Assembly (NCBI RefSeq): GCF_012641435.1
Contig: NZ_JABAIJ010000001.1
Span: 1,550,001 to 1,614,000, forward strand
DNA from: Rhizobium sp. P38BS-XIX
GTDB taxonomy: Bacteria > Pseudomonadota > Alphaproteobacteria > Rhizobiales > Rhizobiaceae
DNA length: 64,000 bases
Direction: 5' to 3'
The notes under the pieces were generated by a model. The model was not told the origin of the DNA. It searched no databases and saw nothing but the letters and a program-made list of their open reading frames with translations. Positions 63,467 to 64,000 of this stretch are shown here, one piece after another. Every line of letters begins with the position of its first letter. The stretch's first letter is position 1. A program made the translations under genes and the position numbers.

Positions 63467-64000
63467 CTATTGCGCCGCCGCCTCGACCTCTTCGTGATCG
63501 GCCAGGAAGCCACCGGACTGGCGGTTCCAGAGTTCGGCGTAGATGCCCCCCTCCTGAACCAATTCCTGATGCGAGCCCGTCTCGATGATCCGGCCCTTGT
63601 CGAGCACGACGAGGCGGTCCATCTCCGTCAACGTCGACAGGCGATGAGCAATCGCGATCACCGTCTTGCCGTGCATCAGCGCGAAGAGGTTTTCCTGGAT
63701 CGCCGCTTCCACTTCGGAATCGAGCGCCGAGGTCGCCTCGTCGAGCACCAGGATCGGTGCGTCCTTCAGGAAGACGCGGGCAATCGCCACACGCTGACGC
63801 TGGCCGCCTGACAGCTTCACGCCACGCTCGCCGACTTGTGCATCAAGGCCAGTCCGGCCCTGCATGTCGACAAGGCCTTCGATGAAGTCCCAGGCATTCG
63901 CGCGCTTGGCGGCCTGGATGACCTCTTCGTCGGTGGCATCCGGACGGCTGTAGGCGATATTGTCACGGATCGAGCGGTGAAGCAGCGATGTATCCTGCGT
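63467..64000 (-). CDS. ABC exporter ATPase half, N-terminus cut by window edge
   Basis: 177 residues of the C-terminal ATPase domain of a second exporter, open to the edge of the window ([20 protein letters not shown] at the start). Q-loop, [25 protein letters not shown] and AHRLSTLTE are intact. Very like the 61461 gene, so the two are recent paralogues. The transmembrane half and Walker A are off the window. Confidence 0.9.
   Translation of the reverse strand, partial: TQDTSLLHRSIRDNIAYSRPDATDEEVIQAAKRANAWDFIEGLVDMQGRTGLDAQVGERGVKLSGGQRQRVAIARVFLKDAPILVLDEATSALDSEVEAAIQENLFALMHGKTVIAIAHRLSTLTEMDRLVVLDKGRIIETGSHQELVQEGGIYAELWNRQSGGFLADHEEVEAAAQ

Overview
The window is chromosomal DNA of a fast-growing alphaproteobacterium, most likely Rhizobium sensu stricto or a close Rhizobiaceae relative. 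The main reasons are a rhizobial LPS-core mannosyltransferase (LpcC/LpsB type) beside greA, an LsrB-type LysR regulator next to a tandem pair of AbcR small RNAs, a ClpS2-type adaptor, a BA14K-family protein and a CarB carrying the long alphaproteobacterial insertion. GC content is high and even. I see no insertion sequence, prophage, CRISPR array, tRNA or rRNA. Genes are cut at both edges: an aldo/keto reductase at the left and an ABC exporter at the right.

Layout. 0-3.5 kb: aldo/keto reductase, zinc metallopeptidase, small membrane protein, membrane-bound LytTR regulator. 3.5-13.5 kb: carB, greA, then an LPS-core locus (lpcC converging on a lrp-type regulator plus two glycan-related genes), trxB and lsrB. 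13.5-13.9 kb: two tandem AbcR sRNAs. 13.9-16.6 kb: a thiol/electrophile-type operon (ArsR regulator, MFS exporter, Old Yellow Enzyme) behind a clear palindromic operator. 16.7-27.8 kb: mixed single genes (LysR and its divergent oxidoreductase, GrpB, Ca2+/H+ antiporter, aatA, PQQ-type sugar dehydrogenase, DMT exporter, cold-shock protein, BA14K, MBL hydrolase, SH3 protein). 28.6-31.3 kb: MarR regulator, response regulator and histidine kinase resembling PetP-PetR. 31.3-40.7 kb: housekeeping genes (csaA, proC, ubiK-like, lgt, midA, pgeF, prs) and an M24-fold protein that has lost its metal ligands.

40.7-45 kb holds an MFS transporter and two large tandem paralogous secreted proteins of unknown function. 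45-54 kb is the usual rplY-pth-ychF stretch opened up by two insertions: a GGDEF/EAL receptor with an adjacent periplasmic solute-binding protein, and a block of GNAT, clpS2 and an rtcB-prfH ribosome rescue/repair operon. 54-64 kb: membrane protein, MaoC pair, apt, the petABC cytochrome bc1 operon, an EEP-family enzyme and two ABC exporters.

The most interesting signals are: (1) the rtcB-prfH operon with a consensus promoter, a 14-codon leader ORF with a good ribosome-binding site, and a hairpin starting at the base after its stop codon; (2) the solute-binding protein/GGDEF-EAL pair; (3) the tandem 480-aa secreted paralogues; (4) the M24 protein with all five metal positions replaced; (5) short promoter-to-terminator leaders in front of both carB and greA. 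No database search was possible, so family names come from motifs and recall.
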